NCBI RefSeq assembly: GCF_009755275.1
Contig: NZ_WQLA01000001.1
Span: 248,001 to 312,000, forward strand
Source of the DNA: Mucilaginibacter aquatilis
GTDB taxonomy: Bacteria > Bacteroidota > Bacteroidia > Sphingobacteriales > Sphingobacteriaceae
Direction of reading: 5' to 3'
DNA length: 64,000 bases
A model generated the notes under the pieces. That model did not search any database. It was not told the origin of the DNA and saw nothing but the letters and a program-made list of their open reading frames with translations. Position 1 is the first letter of the stretch. Each line of letters begins with the position of its first letter. A program made the position numbers and the translations under genes. Below are positions 1 to 8,623 of this stretch, piece after piece.

Positions 1-1
1 T

Positions 2-724
2 AATACCGTTAATACTCGCCTTGAGCAAATACGTCGTGACCCTAATGAAATGAACAAGCAGGTACTTGGTGTGCTTGTACTGGGCCATTTTATTGGTGAT
101 AATCCTTTACAAAGCCAGGGCGGCAGTGCCGGTGTTGAAGGCACCATACGTAACAGCGTAAGCGGGTTGCTTTCAAACCAGTTAAATAAACTTGCCGGTG
201 ATTTAATTGGAGGCGTTGACCTAAACTTTGATTTGCAATCAGGTCAGGATTATTCTACGGGTACCGAGCAAAACCGAACCGATTTAAACGTTGGCTTATC
301 TAAACGCTTCCTTAATGATCGTTTAACAGTTACCGTTGGTAATAACTTTATGCTCGAAGGTAAACAACAGCCAGGCCAGCGTACCACCACCATTGCGGGC
401 AACGTAATGCTTAATTACCGTTTAACTAAAGATGGCCGCTACGCGCTGCGCGCCTACCGCCGCGACCAGTTTATTGTAATACAAGGCCAGGTAATTGAAA
501 CAGGTGTTGGCTTCTCATTAAATGTTGACTACAACCGCTTCAAAGAAATCTTCTCAAAAACCAGTCGTGAGGAAAGAGCGCTTATACGTGAACGCAAACG
601 CGAGGAGAAAGAAAAAAAGGAGCAACAAGAACAAAAAGAAAAGGACCAACAACCTGCCGATGAACCTAAAAAAGCAGCAACAGACAGTACCTCAACCGAA
701 AGCATATCCACATTTGAACTATGA
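2..724 (+). CDS. tamB: TamB (DUF490) C-terminal part, truncated by window edge
   Basis: The reading frame is open to the left edge, so only the last ~240 residues of a translocation and assembly module protein are present. TamB is a periplasm-spanning inner-membrane-anchored beta-helix protein that works with a TamA-type barrel in outer-membrane lipid transport or protein assembly. The visible part resembles the conserved DUF490 end: GHFIGDNP, a glycine-rich stretch, then amphipathic beta strands ending near VDYNRFKEIF. A tail of ~50 residues follows that is almost purely Arg/Lys/Glu/Gln, then a short Ser/Thr end; this tail is unlike the barrel-like end of proteobacterial TamB. The stop overlaps the tamL start in ATGA, indicating translational coupling. 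The identity rests on the C-terminal domain and on the adjacent TamA-like gene. Confidence 0.85.
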   Translation, partial: NTVNTRLEQIRRDPNEMNKQVLGVLVLGHFIGDNPLQSQGGSAGVEGTIRNSVSGLLSNQLNKLAGDLIGGVDLNFDLQSGQDYSTGTEQNRTDLNVGLSKRFLNDRLTVTVGNNFMLEGKQQPGQRTTTIAGNVMLNYRLTKDGRYALRAYRRDQFIVIQGQVIETGVGFSLNVDYNRFKEIFSKTSREERALIRERKREEKEKKEQQEQKEKDQQPADEPKKAATDSTSTESISTFEL

Positions 725-2988
725 TTAAAAAATCAGCATATACACTTCTAACAATCACGGTAATTGCAAGCAGTTGCAGTACCACCAAACAATTACCAGC
801 CGGACAAAAGCTGTACACCGGTGCTGATATTAATTTTACGGATAAAGACATATCAAAAAAAGAGCAAAGCCTTATTAAAAGCGATTTACAAAGCTTGTTA
901 AGACCTAAACCAAATGGTAAGATAGGCCCATTCAGATTTAAGTTGTGGGTTTATCAAAAAACACGTACAAACAAAACCAAAGGCTTTAAGCACTGGCTTA
1001 ACACCAAGTTTGGCGAAGCGCCTGTTTTGGTTAGTGCTGTTGATCTTACACAAAACAGCTCCATACTGCAAAACCGTCTTCAAAACCGGAGTTATTTCCA
1101 GGCACAGGTTACTGGCGATACCGTAGGAAAAGAGAAGGTAGCGAAAGCTGTGTATTCTGTTTCGGCCGGACCGTCTTACAAGTACCGTAACATCATATGG
1201 CCGTCAGACAGTAAGGATCCGCTTGATACGGCAATTGCCGGCACCTCAGCTCAAACCATTTTGAAAAAGGGTGAGGCTTACAATTTAGATGCTATAAAGG
1301 CCGAACGACTGCGTATTGACGCACGGGTGAAAGAAAAAGGCTTTTATTACTTTGCACCCGAGAACCTTATTTTACGTGTAGACAGCACAGTTGGCAACCA
1401 TGAAATTGATGGCTATGTTAAGGTTAAAGATGAGGTGAGCGAGCGCGCGCGTAGAATTTACACCATTGATAACATATACATTTACCCTGCTTACAGCCTG
1501 CGAGATACTTCTTTAAGATTACAGGACAAAATACCTTACAACTGGTATAACGTAATAGACAGCAGACGCCGTCGCACCATACGTCCGTATGTATTTAAAA
1601 ACACGGTTTTGTTGCGCCCCGGAGAGGTTTATAACCGTACCGATCATACTAATTCATTAAGCAGGTTTGTGGAATTAGGGCCATATAAATTTGTGAAAAA
1701 CAGGTTTGAAGACGTTTCTGCTGACTCTTCAAAACTGAATGTATTTTACTTCTTGACCCAGTACCCTAAAAAATCATTGTCATTTGATGCGTTGGCACGT
1801 ACTACATCAGCTAACTTTAATGGTACACAGGTAAACGTAAACTGGCGCCATCGCAATGCTTTTTTAGGTGCCGAAGCGCTCACCATCACGTTATTTGGCA
1901 GCACCGACGGACAGATATCAGGAAACGCCGGTGGTGGTAACGCTCTTTACCAATATGGCGCACAAGCTACTTTATCATGGCCGCGCTTCATTAGTCCGTT
2001 TAACTTTAAGGCCGATAATGCTTACATACCCCGCACCAATCTAAGTGCAGGTTACTCAATCATTAATCGTTCAGGCTTGTATAATTTGAGCTCAATAAAT
2101 GGTTCATTTGGTTATAACTGGAAACAAAGTGTGCACAAAAGTCATGAGTTAAACCTGTTGAACGTTACTTATGTAAAACCTACTAACGTAACACAGGAGT
2201 ATACAGATAGTATTGTTACCACACGTAACCCTACGCTTAAGCACGTTATTGATCCGCAGTTTACATTTGGGCCGAGCTATAGCTATACATATACTAACAC
2301 TACCGAAACTTATCGTACCAATTCGATTTACTATAATGGCCGCATAAGTACATCGGGTATGTTAACAGGTTTACTTACCGGTGCCGATACTATTGGCGGT
2401 AATGCAAAAAAAGTGTTTGGTACCAATTTCAACCAGTACGTAAAACTGGAGAATGAGATTCGTTTCTTTCATAAACTGGGTGTAAAGAGCTCATTTGCGG
2501 CACGCTTCATTGCAGGCGTAGGTATACCAATGGGCAATTCAACCATATTACCGTACAGCCAGCAGTTTTTTATTGGCGGTGCTAATAGTTTACGTGGTTT
2601 CAGGGCGCGTTCACTGGGCCCGGGCACGGTTGACCCTACCCAATATATTAGCGGTAATACAGGCTTTATTGCCGATCAGTCAGGCGATATTAAACTCGAA
2701 GCAAGTATTGAGTACCGTCCGCATTTATTTAGCATAGTATACGGCGCACTATTTGCTGATGCCGGTAACATATGGAATGCACGCGGTCATCAGCCGGGTG
2801 GTACTTTCAGCAGCAACTTCCTTAAACAGCTGGCAACCGACGTAGGTTTTGGCTTGCGATTTGATGCCAGCGTGTTAGTGCTACGTACCGATTTTGGTTT
2901 CCCGCTTACCAAACCATTTACGCAAAGTAATCCGGCAATTAACTACGATAAAATGGTGTTCAACCTTGCTATAGGTTATCCCTTTTAA
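721..2988 (+). CDS. tamL: TamL: lipoprotein BamA/TamA-family outer-membrane protein
   Basis: This 755-residue protein is an Omp85-family outer-membrane insertase-like barrel. Residues 1-19 form a lipoprotein signal with lipobox ASSC and lipidated Cys19, unlike proteobacterial TamA, which has an ordinary signal peptide. POTRA-like repeats occupy roughly residues 30-350 and a 16-strand-type barrel fills the rest. The loop-6 signature LRGF (R625-G626-F627) is present and the chain ends with an aromatic beta-signal (GYPF). Bacteroidota are known to carry this lipidated TamA variant, called TamL, beside TamB, and the 4-bp ATGA overlap with the upstream tamB end fits that. A strong terminator follows. 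An alternative label is generic BamA/TamA family protein; the tamB neighbour argues for TamL. Confidence 0.85.
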   Translation: MIKKSAYTLLTITVIASSCSTTKQLPAGQKLYTGADINFTDKDISKKEQSLIKSDLQSLLRPKPNGKIGPFRFKLWVYQKTRTNKTKGFKHWLNTKFGEAPVLVSAVDLTQNSSILQNRLQNRSYFQAQVTGDTVGKEKVAKAVYSVSAGPSYKYRNIIWPSDSKDPLDTAIAGTSAQTILKKGEAYNLDAIKAERLRIDARVKEKGFYYFAPENLILRVDSTVGNHEIDGYVKVKDEVSERARRIYTIDNIYIYPAYSLRDTSLRLQDKIPYNWYNVIDSRRRRTIRPYVFKNTVLLRPGEVYNRTDHTNSLSRFVELGPYKFVKNRFEDVSADSSKLNVFYFLTQYPKKSLSFDALARTTSANFNGTQVNVNWRHRNAFLGAEALTITLFGSTDGQISGNAGGGNALYQYGAQATLSWPRFISPFNFKADNAYIPRTNLSAGYSIINRSGLYNLSSINGSFGYNWKQSVHKSHELNLLNVTYVKPTNVTQEYTDSIVTTRNPTLKHVIDPQFTFGPSYSYTYTNTTETYRTNSIYYNGRISTSGMLTGLLTGADTIGGNAKKVFGTNFNQYVKLENEIRFFHKLGVKSSFAARFIAGVGIPMGNSTILPYSQQFFIGGANSLRGFRARSLGPGTVDPTQYISGNTGFIADQSGDIKLEASIEYRPHLFSIVYGALFADAGNIWNARGHQPGGTFSSNFLKQLATDVGFGLRFDASVLVLRTDFGFPLTKPFTQSNPAINYDKMVFNLAIGYPF

Positions 2989-3011
2989 GTTTACCTTACA
3001 ATATACTTAAC

Positions 3012-3051
3012 AAGTCCTTTTGATGTTAAAATCAAAAGGACTTTTGTTTTT
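3012..3051 (+). terminator. Rho-independent terminator after tamL
   Basis: A perfect 13-bp inverted repeat, AAGTCCTTTTGAT (3012-3024) with ATCAAAAGGACTT (3031-3043), has a 6-base loop and is followed by TTGTTTTT. It lies 24 bases after the tamL stop. A possible TTG start for the next gene at 3020 lies inside this stem, so that start is rejected. Confidence 0.9.
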
Positions 3052-3088
3052 AAACCAATTTGTAAACCTATCTCCTACCTTTACAATT

Positions 3089-3511
3089 ATGAAAGTAAAC
3101 ATTCCGCTACAAGTGATTGATATGGAAAGTGACGGCTGCCATTTACTTGCTGATGTTAAAATAGGGCGAAAGAAGTATAAAATTGTACTTGATACCGGCG
3201 CATCAAAAACCGTGTTTGATCAAAACACGCTGGCTAACGCTGGTAACGTTGATATTAAGGCCACTAACCGCTTATCGGCAGGGTTGGGTACGGTAACCAT
3301 GGAATCATTTACAGCTGTAATTGCAGACTTAAAATTAGGCAAGCTAAAGTTAACCGACTTTGAGGTAGCAGTATTGGATCTTTCGAGCATCAACCAGGCT
3401 TATTCGCAGCTTAACCATCCGGAGGTTTTAGGCGTGCTTGGAGGCGATATATTGATGAAGTATAAAGCAGTAATTGATTACCAAAAGAAACGGCTAAGGT
3501 TGGAATCCTGA
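3089..3511 (+). CDS. Single-domain retropepsin-like aspartic protease
   Basis: A 140-residue clan AA aspartic protease domain. The catalytic motif is D35-T36-G37-A38-S39, preceded by the hydrophobic stretch KIVLDTGAS and followed near the C-terminus by the second conserved block VLGVLGGDIL, matching the psi-loop and the ILG/LLG element of retropepsins. Only one DTG is present, so the active enzyme should be a homodimer. No signal peptide or membrane segment is visible with the ATG at 3089, so it is probably cytoplasmic. The frame is open back to a TTG at 3020, but that codon is inside the tamL terminator. The substrate is unknown. It is monocistronic and ends at a bidirectional terminator. 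Confidence 0.8.
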   Translation: MKVNIPLQVIDMESDGCHLLADVKIGRKKYKIVLDTGASKTVFDQNTLANAGNVDIKATNRLSAGLGTVTMESFTAVIADLKLGKLKLTDFEVAVLDLSSINQAYSQLNHPEVLGVLGGDILMKYKAVIDYQKKRLRLES

Positions 3512-3533
3512 TTATAAAGTAGACTCAATAAAT

Positions 3534-3572
3534 AAAATGGCCGTTAAGCAAATTGCATAACGGCCATTTTTA
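3534..3572. terminator. Bidirectional terminator between convergent genes
   Basis: AAAATGGCCGTTA (3534-3546) pairs perfectly with TAACGGCCATTTT (3558-3570) around an 11-base loop, with A/T runs on both sides. It serves the protease gene on the plus strand and the AI-2E permease gene on the minus strand. Confidence 0.9.
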
Positions 3573-3591
3573 TCACAGTATAATGTATTTA

Positions 3592-4686
3592 TTACTCTGT
3601 CTTCATCTCCTCCTTGGCCTTTCGCTCATACTCATAATCTCCCCCTAAAAGGTACCCCCAAGGCCTGAGCGGACCAACGTGGTCAAAAATTATTTTAAAT
3701 ATAGCTATCACCGGTATTGACAAAAACATACCCGATAACCCCCAAAGCATCTCACCCAATACAATGCCTATGAAAGTTATTAAGGCATTCAACCTCACCT
3801 TTGAGCCAACAACCATTGGCAGTACTACGTTTGCATCAATAGCGTGTATTGCTACCACCACAATAGCTACAATAATTGCTTTGGTTATAGCGCCTGTAGC
3901 AAACGTAATTAGAGTGCTTAGCAACAAGGCCGAGAAGATACCCACATAAGGTATGATATTAAAAAGCGCAGTTATAATACCTAATAGTATGGCGTATTTA
4001 ACGCCAATTATCCAAAACGCTACGCAGGTTAATATAGCAACGATCACCATCTCCAACAAAAGGCCTACAATATACTGACGTAATATACGCTGCACATTCT
4101 CTACAATAGTGTGTACCACCGGTGTTGCTTCTTCGTCAAACACAAATAAAATAAAACGGAACAACAATCTACGGTACAGCAGAATCAAGAATGTAAACAA
4201 GATGATGAAGATGTAAAACAACAGCAATGACGATACAGCTCCGAAGGTGGTACCTAAAACTGAGGTTCCTGAGGCAACAATTTTGTCGGCGGTATCATTC
4301 ACATAAACCATTTGCTTTTCGGCATTGATATGGAAAGTACGCTGTATCCACAGCTGTACATCTACCGCCGATTTGCTGATCTGTTCTTTAAGTAAAGGCC
4401 AGTCATGCGCAAGATTGGTTATTTGCGTACCAACCAGGTACATAATTCCGGTTACAAATAGCACCATAAGTAAAATAGCTGCAAAAGCTGCCATACTACG
4501 CGGCATTCTACATTTTTGTTCAAAAAAGTTAGATAGCGGAAGTAAAAGAATTGCAAACAGGAACCCGAATAAAAGCGGATCAAGTAACTCTTTTCCTAAA
4601 ATAATAAGAAAACCAAGTGCCATTAGCCCAATGAGGACCAAGGCAAACTTTACGTAAAAAGGCAACGATATGGATTTGTTGAACAT
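3592..4686 (-). CDS. AI-2E family transporter (PerM/YdiK type)
   Basis: A 364-residue polytopic membrane protein of the AI-2E transporter family. About eight hydrophobic segments are visible: two near residues 11-50, one at about 62-85, one at about 150-170, and a dense group from 205 to 335. The central soluble section between 90 and 150 and the conserved PYVGIFSALL and the GLSGMFLSIPVIAIFKIIFD stretches are typical. Members export small molecules or ions by an unresolved mechanism; the autoinducer-2 label is historical and should not be taken as evidence of quorum sensing here. The gene is monocistronic with a terminator just downstream. Substrate cannot be inferred from context. Confidence 0.85.
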   Translation of the reverse strand: MFNKSISLPFYVKFALVLIGLMALGFLIILGKELLDPLLFGFLFAILLLPLSNFFEQKCRMPRSMAAFAAILLMVLFVTGIMYLVGTQITNLAHDWPLLKEQISKSAVDVQLWIQRTFHINAEKQMVYVNDTADKIVASGTSVLGTTFGAVSSLLLFYIFIILFTFLILLYRRLLFRFILFVFDEEATPVVHTIVENVQRILRQYIVGLLLEMVIVAILTCVAFWIIGVKYAILLGIITALFNIIPYVGIFSALLLSTLITFATGAITKAIIVAIVVVAIHAIDANVVLPMVVGSKVRLNALITFIGIVLGEMLWGLSGMFLSIPVIAIFKIIFDHVGPLRPWGYLLGGDYEYERKAKEEMKTE

Positions 4687-4749
4687 AGGTGATGTGCGGC
4701 AACTAATTAGCTCATAAACACAGGTTGTTATGATATGTTTCGGCTTGTA

Positions 4750-5625
4750 CTATAAGTAGTTTACAACCCTGTCGAGTACATTGGTAATGCAGTTTTGCAT
4801 TACATGGTATGGTTGTTTACTAAATTGGTGTTTTACTCGGTTGGCCAGTATAACATTGAAAGAAATAGCCTGATGGCCTAAGTTTGATGCTAAGCCGTAA
4901 ATGCCTGCCGTTTCCATCTCCAGGTTGGTAATGCGTTGATTGTTATGCTCAAACTTTTCAATAACGGAAAGTAGTTGTGGAGTCGATGATTTACAACGCA
5001 CCTGCCTTCCCTGCGGCGTATAAAAACCGGGCGCAGTAATTGTGATTCCATGAGGCAAATCATGCGCAATGGTGTTAATCAACTTTGCACCGGCCGAAGC
5101 TACGTAAGGATGTAACTGGTAATGCTTGGGCAAACTACTTTTAAAGGCAGTTAATAAACCGGCTTCATCTGCAGTAAGCTCATGATCGCAATAATGCATT
5201 AAAGGATCAAGCCCTATGGCAGCTGCCGACACCAAAACCGTGTCAACTTCTATATCAGCCTGCACAGCACCAGATGTGCCAATGCGTATAATATTAAGGC
5301 TTCGAAGGTTTTTGTTTACCTGCCGTGTTTGCAGGTTGATATTAACTATGGCATCAAGTTCATTTAATACTATATCAACGTTATCGGTACCAATACCGGT
5401 TGATATTACCGTTATACGCTTTTTACCTATGTAGCCTGTATGCGTTAAAAACTCCCGCTTACCTTTTTTGAGTTCAATATGATCGAAATGCTTACTAACC
5501 TCTCCTACTCTGTCCTGATCGCCAACGGTAATCACTGTATCTGCAACCTCATCAGCCAGCAGATTAATATGGTATAGGCTGCCATCCTCATTCAATATCA
5601 GGTCGGTTTCTGAAATGTATTCCAT
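4750..5625 (-). CDS. Nucleoside phosphorylase (uridine phosphorylase-like)
   Basis: A 291-residue PNP/UDP family enzyme, which cleaves the glycosidic bond of a nucleoside with phosphate in salvage. Visible family blocks are the phosphate-binding ISTGIGTDNVDIVLNEL region, IRIGTSGAVQADI, and the ribose-binding LEMETAGIYGLAS. The length is somewhat above the ~250 of enterobacterial Udp because of an N-terminal extension (about 20 residues) and a mid-protein insertion. The base specificity is not decidable by eye; many Bacteroidota relatives are annotated as uridine phosphorylase. It stands alone, with a divergent small DUF6496 gene upstream. No signal peptide, so cytoplasmic. Confidence 0.8.
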   Translation of the reverse strand: MEYISETDLILNEDGSLYHINLLADEVADTVITVGDQDRVGEVSKHFDHIELKKGKREFLTHTGYIGKKRITVISTGIGTDNVDIVLNELDAIVNINLQTRQVNKNLRSLNIIRIGTSGAVQADIEVDTVLVSAAAIGLDPLMHYCDHELTADEAGLLTAFKSSLPKHYQLHPYVASAGAKLINTIAHDLPHGITITAPGFYTPQGRQVRCKSSTPQLLSVIEKFEHNNQRITNLEMETAGIYGLASNLGHQAISFNVILANRVKHQFSKQPYHVMQNCITNVLDRVVNYL

Positions 5626-5735
5626 AACTACAAATTTATAAAGCGTATAGCCGTTTGCTGGTCATTAACCTCTTTAGTGCTTAAACTAATCAAGCTGCAA
5701 TTTGTAGATAAATTATAAAACTAATTAAACAAATT

Positions 5736-5912
5736 ATGGCAAAATATTCGTTAAAGGCACAGGAAAAGGTAGGTGAAACTGTGCACGAAATGAAAGAAGG
5801 AAAATTGAAAACCGGCACCGGCAAAAAAGTAACCAGCAAAAAGCGGGCGGTTGCCATAGGCCTGTCAGAAGCACGTAAAGAAGGAGCGAAAATTTCTAAA
5901 AAGCAGGATTGA
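5736..5912 (+). CDS. Small DUF6496 protein
   Basis: A 58-residue, strongly basic protein beginning MAKYSLKAQEKV. It shows the DUF6496 pattern: an N-terminal helix with HEMKEGKL, a GTGKKVTSKKRAVAIGLSEA core, and a Lys-rich end. These small lysine-rich proteins are common in soil bacteria, and their function is not established; the resemblance to basic stress-plasmid or DNA-associated proteins is only compositional. The ATG at 5736 is the first in frame, and a terminator follows the stop directly, which supports this being a real short transcript of its own. Codon usage matches the neighbours. Confidence 0.85.
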   Translation: MAKYSLKAQEKVGETVHEMKEGKLKTGTGKKVTSKKRAVAIGLSEARKEGAKISKKQD

Positions 5913-5924
5913 TATTTAAACAAG

Positions 5925-5955
5925 AACAGCCACATTTTTATGTGGCTGTTTTTGT
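5925..5955 (+). terminator. Terminator after DUF6496 gene
   Basis: AACAGCCACAT (5925-5935) pairs with ATGTGGCTGTT (5940-5950) over a 4-base loop and is followed by a T-rich run. It may also serve the convergent DUF2911 gene. Confidence 0.9.
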
Positions 5956-5973
5956 TTAAATATATTGATGAAC

Positions 5974-6492
5974 TTATTTAACCATAAACGCCACTAACTT
6001 ATCACCCCACGAAAAATGAACTTTTCCGGCAGGCTCAATGGCAAATTTCAGTCTTTCCACAAACTCTTTGGTTTTTGCAGCTTTAACGGTTATACGCAAA
6101 ACATCATCACCTTCTTCGTATTTGGTTCCCCAGTTTTTAACGCCTTTATTAAAAATTACGGTCCATTCTTTTTCACCAGGTATTGAGTATAATGCATACT
6201 GACCAGCGGGCAATGCCTTACCTTCAATCTTAACATCTTTACTGAAAGAGATTGTTGTAGCATTATTTGCACCTGTACGCCAAACTTTACCGTAAGGCGC
6301 TATGTCTGTACCTATGGTACGGCCCTTAACAGCAGGCTGGCTATAGGCCACTTCAATGGCAACGCCTGCTTTGGTTGTTGCTTTTACAGTATCAGGCGGA
6401 CTTGCAGGTACTTTTTTTGCCTGTTGTGCCGATGCCGTGAAGGCAGTTAAAATTAAACCGGTTACGGCAAATAGTTTAAATAATTGTTTCAT
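5974..6492 (-). CDS. DUF2911 domain secreted protein
   Basis: A 172-residue exported protein. Residues 1-22 are a Sec signal peptide ending TASAQQ, the commonest cleavage context in this phylum. The mature part is a single DUF2911 domain: AYSQPAVKGRTIGTDIAPYGKVWRTGANNA is compressed here to its key blocks SQP, KGR and WRTGAN, followed by LPAGQYALYSIPGE and the VIFNKG stretch. DUF2911 proteins are widespread in Bacteroidota, are probably periplasmic, and have no assigned activity. Twenty-four bases separate it from the next minus-strand gene upstream, so it may be the last gene of the AKR-oxidoreductase-DUF2911 transcript. Confidence 0.85.
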   Translation of the reverse strand: MKQLFKLFAVTGLILTAFTASAQQAKKVPASPPDTVKATTKAGVAIEVAYSQPAVKGRTIGTDIAPYGKVWRTGANNATTISFSKDVKIEGKALPAGQYALYSIPGEKEWTVIFNKGVKNWGTKYEEGDDVLRITVKAAKTKEFVERLKFAIEPAGKVHFSWGDKLVAFMVK

Positions 6493-6516
6493 GGTGTTGT
6501 ATGTTAAAATTTGTGA

Positions 6517-7500
6517 TTATGTATTTATTTTGGTTGCAAAGGCATCAATTATCTTCATTAACGTAACAGCCTCATCAATAGTACATGGGTTAGCCTCCAC
6601 GCCGTTTAAATAGTTCACCATGCTTTCAATCATAGGTAACTGAATATTTTCAGGATGCTCGAAGGTGAATACTTCCTGGCCCGATTCCGTTTTAAGTGTA
6701 ACCTTGTCACCAAAAACCGGAAAACTGATTTTGCCTTCGTTGCCTATTATTTCACAAAGGTCTGAATTCTCGGTTTCGGCAACATTAAAACACCACGATC
6801 CATTCAACACTACATTGTTTTCAAACACAACAGATCCGCAAACATGATCATCAGCATCAGTGGCTTGTGCCTGGTTAAGACTAAAGCCGGAGTAGTGCAC
6901 AGGGTTGCCAAAAAAGTAAAGCATCAAATCTAACTGGTGGGGTGATAAATCATGAAAGTACCCTCCACCCGATACATTGGGTTGCGTACGCCAGTTAGGT
7001 GCGCCTTTTGTTACCAGTGCTGGTTTACGGCTTTGCCACAAGCGTAATTGCACGGTGCGTACACTGCCAATACGGTTTTGTTGCAAAAGCTCCTTAACCT
7101 TTAAAAACATGGGTAAACGGCGCCGGTAGTGCGCAACTATGAGTTGCCCGTTATATTGCTTTACGGCATCAGCCAGTTGTTGTGCCCCATGAGCGTTCAT
7201 GGTTACCGGCTTCTCTACGTAAACAGGTAATCCTTTTTGCAATGCAGCTATAGCATAACTCAGATGTGATGAGGGCGGCGTAGCAACATACACTGCGTTT
7301 ACTTCATCATCATTAAACAAGTCATCGGCGTTGGCGTACCATTTACTAACGTTGTGGCGCATTGCATAATCGGCTGCTTTGGTTGCATCGCGGCGCATAA
7401 CGGCAACCAGCTTGCTGCCCGGTACTTTATTAAACGCCGGACCGCTCTTTTTTTCGGTTACATCGCCGCAACCAATTATTCCCCAGTTAATGGTTTGCAT
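6517..7500 (-). CDS. Gfo/Idh/MocA family NAD(P)-dependent oxidoreductase
   Basis: A 327-residue dehydrogenase-like protein. The N-terminal Rossmann fold starts IGCGDV and the family EKP motif is at about residues 96-98 (PVYVEKPV). The C-terminal alpha/beta domain carries GGGYFHDLSPHQLDLM, with the catalytic-type His-Asp pair. Enzymes of this family act on sugars, inositols or related polyols. The gene starts at ATG 7500, sharing one base with the TGA of the aldo-keto reductase (TGATG); a TTG one codon earlier is less likely. The coupling to a YghZ-like reductase suggests a shared sugar-derived or carbonyl substrate, which is inference. Confidence 0.85.
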   Translation of the reverse strand: MQTINWGIIGCGDVTEKKSGPAFNKVPGSKLVAVMRRDATKAADYAMRHNVSKWYANADDLFNDDEVNAVYVATPPSSHLSYAIAALQKGLPVYVEKPVTMNAHGAQQLADAVKQYNGQLIVAHYRRRLPMFLKVKELLQQNRIGSVRTVQLRLWQSRKPALVTKGAPNWRTQPNVSGGGYFHDLSPHQLDLMLYFFGNPVHYSGFSLNQAQATDADDHVCGSVVFENNVVLNGSWCFNVAETENSDLCEIIGNEGKISFPVFGDKVTLKTESGQEVFTFEHPENIQLPMIESMVNYLNGVEANPCTIDEAVTLMKIIDAFATKINT

Positions 7501-8498
7501 CAAGGTTTGTATTGTAATATTGTTTCTATTCTGTTCAGTTCATCAGGTGTGAAGGTGGTATTCTCCAAACACTTTAGTGAGTCGGCCAGTTGCTCGGGCT
7601 TACTGGCACCTATAAGTACTGAGGTTACCCGTGCATCATTCATTAACCAGGCTAGTGCCATTTGGGCGAGCGTTTGGCCACGGTTAAGCGCTATCTCGTT
7701 CAGTTGTTTAATTTGCTCAACCTTCTCACTTGTAATTTGCTCCGTTTGCAGGTGTCCGCTTGATTTTGCAGCTCTTGAATCTTGAGGTATACCATGCAAA
7801 TACTTGTTAGTTAGCATACCCTGCGCAAGCGGTGAAAAAGGGATACAACCCACACCCTCCTGTTCAAGTACATCAAGTAAACCGCCTTCAACCCAACGCT
7901 CAAACATGGAGTATTTGGGTTGATGAATAAGGCATGGCGTACCTAAGTCTTTTAATATGCTGATGGCTTTTCTAGCCTCTTCGGCCTTGTAATTTGATAA
8001 ACCTATATATAGAGCCTTACCTCGCCTTACCAGTAAATCAAGCGCAGCCATGGTCTCTTCCAAAGGGGTTTCCGGGTCGGGTCTGTGATGATAAAATATA
8101 TCTACATACTCCAGGCCCATACGTTTTAAACTTTGGTTTAAGCTGGCAACCAAATACTTTTTTGAGCCCCAGTTGCCATACGGTCCCGGCCACATATCAT
8201 AACCGGCCTTACTTGATATAATAAGCTCGTCGCGGTGAGCAGCAAAATCTTTTTTAAGTAAATGCCCGAAGTTTTCTTCAGCAGAACCATAAGGCGGCCC
8301 GTAGTTGTTAGCTAAATCAAAATGGGTTATGCCGCTATCAAACGCCAGGCGCAAAATGCTGCGGTAGTTTTCAAAAACATCAACGCCGCCAAAGTTATGC
8401 CACAGGCCCAGCGATAGAGCGGGTAATAAAATACCGCTGTTGCCACAACGGCGATAAGGCATGCCCTGATAACGATTAGGTGATGGTAGATAGGTCAT
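7500..8498 (-). CDS. Aldo/keto reductase, YghZ/GPR-like
   Basis: A 332-residue TIM-barrel aldo-keto reductase. The tetrad is in place: D61, Y66, K97 and the His pair H137/H138. The start MTYLPSPNRY with GMPYRRCGNSGILLPALSLG closely follows the YghZ/Gpr type, whose E. coli member reduces L-glyceraldehyde 3-phosphate and detoxifies methylglyoxal with NADPH; in related proteins this family also resembles the beta subunit of potassium channels. Cytoplasmic. It is the first gene of a tightly coupled pair with the Gfo/Idh oxidoreductase. The physiological substrate here is not proven. Confidence 0.85.
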   Translation of the reverse strand: MTYLPSPNRYQGMPYRRCGNSGILLPALSLGLWHNFGGVDVFENYRSILRLAFDSGITHFDLANNYGPPYGSAEENFGHLLKKDFAAHRDELIISSKAGYDMWPGPYGNWGSKKYLVASLNQSLKRMGLEYVDIFYHHRPDPETPLEETMAALDLLVRRGKALYIGLSNYKAEEARKAISILKDLGTPCLIHQPKYSMFERWVEGGLLDVLEQEGVGCIPFSPLAQGMLTNKYLHGIPQDSRAAKSSGHLQTEQITSEKVEQIKQLNEIALNRGQTLAQMALAWLMNDARVTSVLIGASKPEQLADSLKCLENTTFTPDELNRIETILQYKP

Positions 8499-8623
8499 TG
8501 GTAGTTATTTTAGTTGATGGTTAATGATTCACAGAAAAACATATCAGGAAACTGCTTTTTTTTGATTTTCAGAGCTACTATGAACTACGGACTATCAACT
8601 ATGAACACCTCTTTCCAAATATA

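Noticed and set aside
3020..3088. Possible N-terminal extension of the aspartic protease from TTG 3020
   Set aside because: The codon lies inside the perfect tamL terminator stem; the extension has no family similarity. ATG 3089 is used.
8575..8605. Short repeated ACTATGAACT-like words between folC and the aldo-keto reductase gene
   Set aside because: Only three degenerate copies in a gap of 120 bases; too little to call a repeat or a CRISPR.
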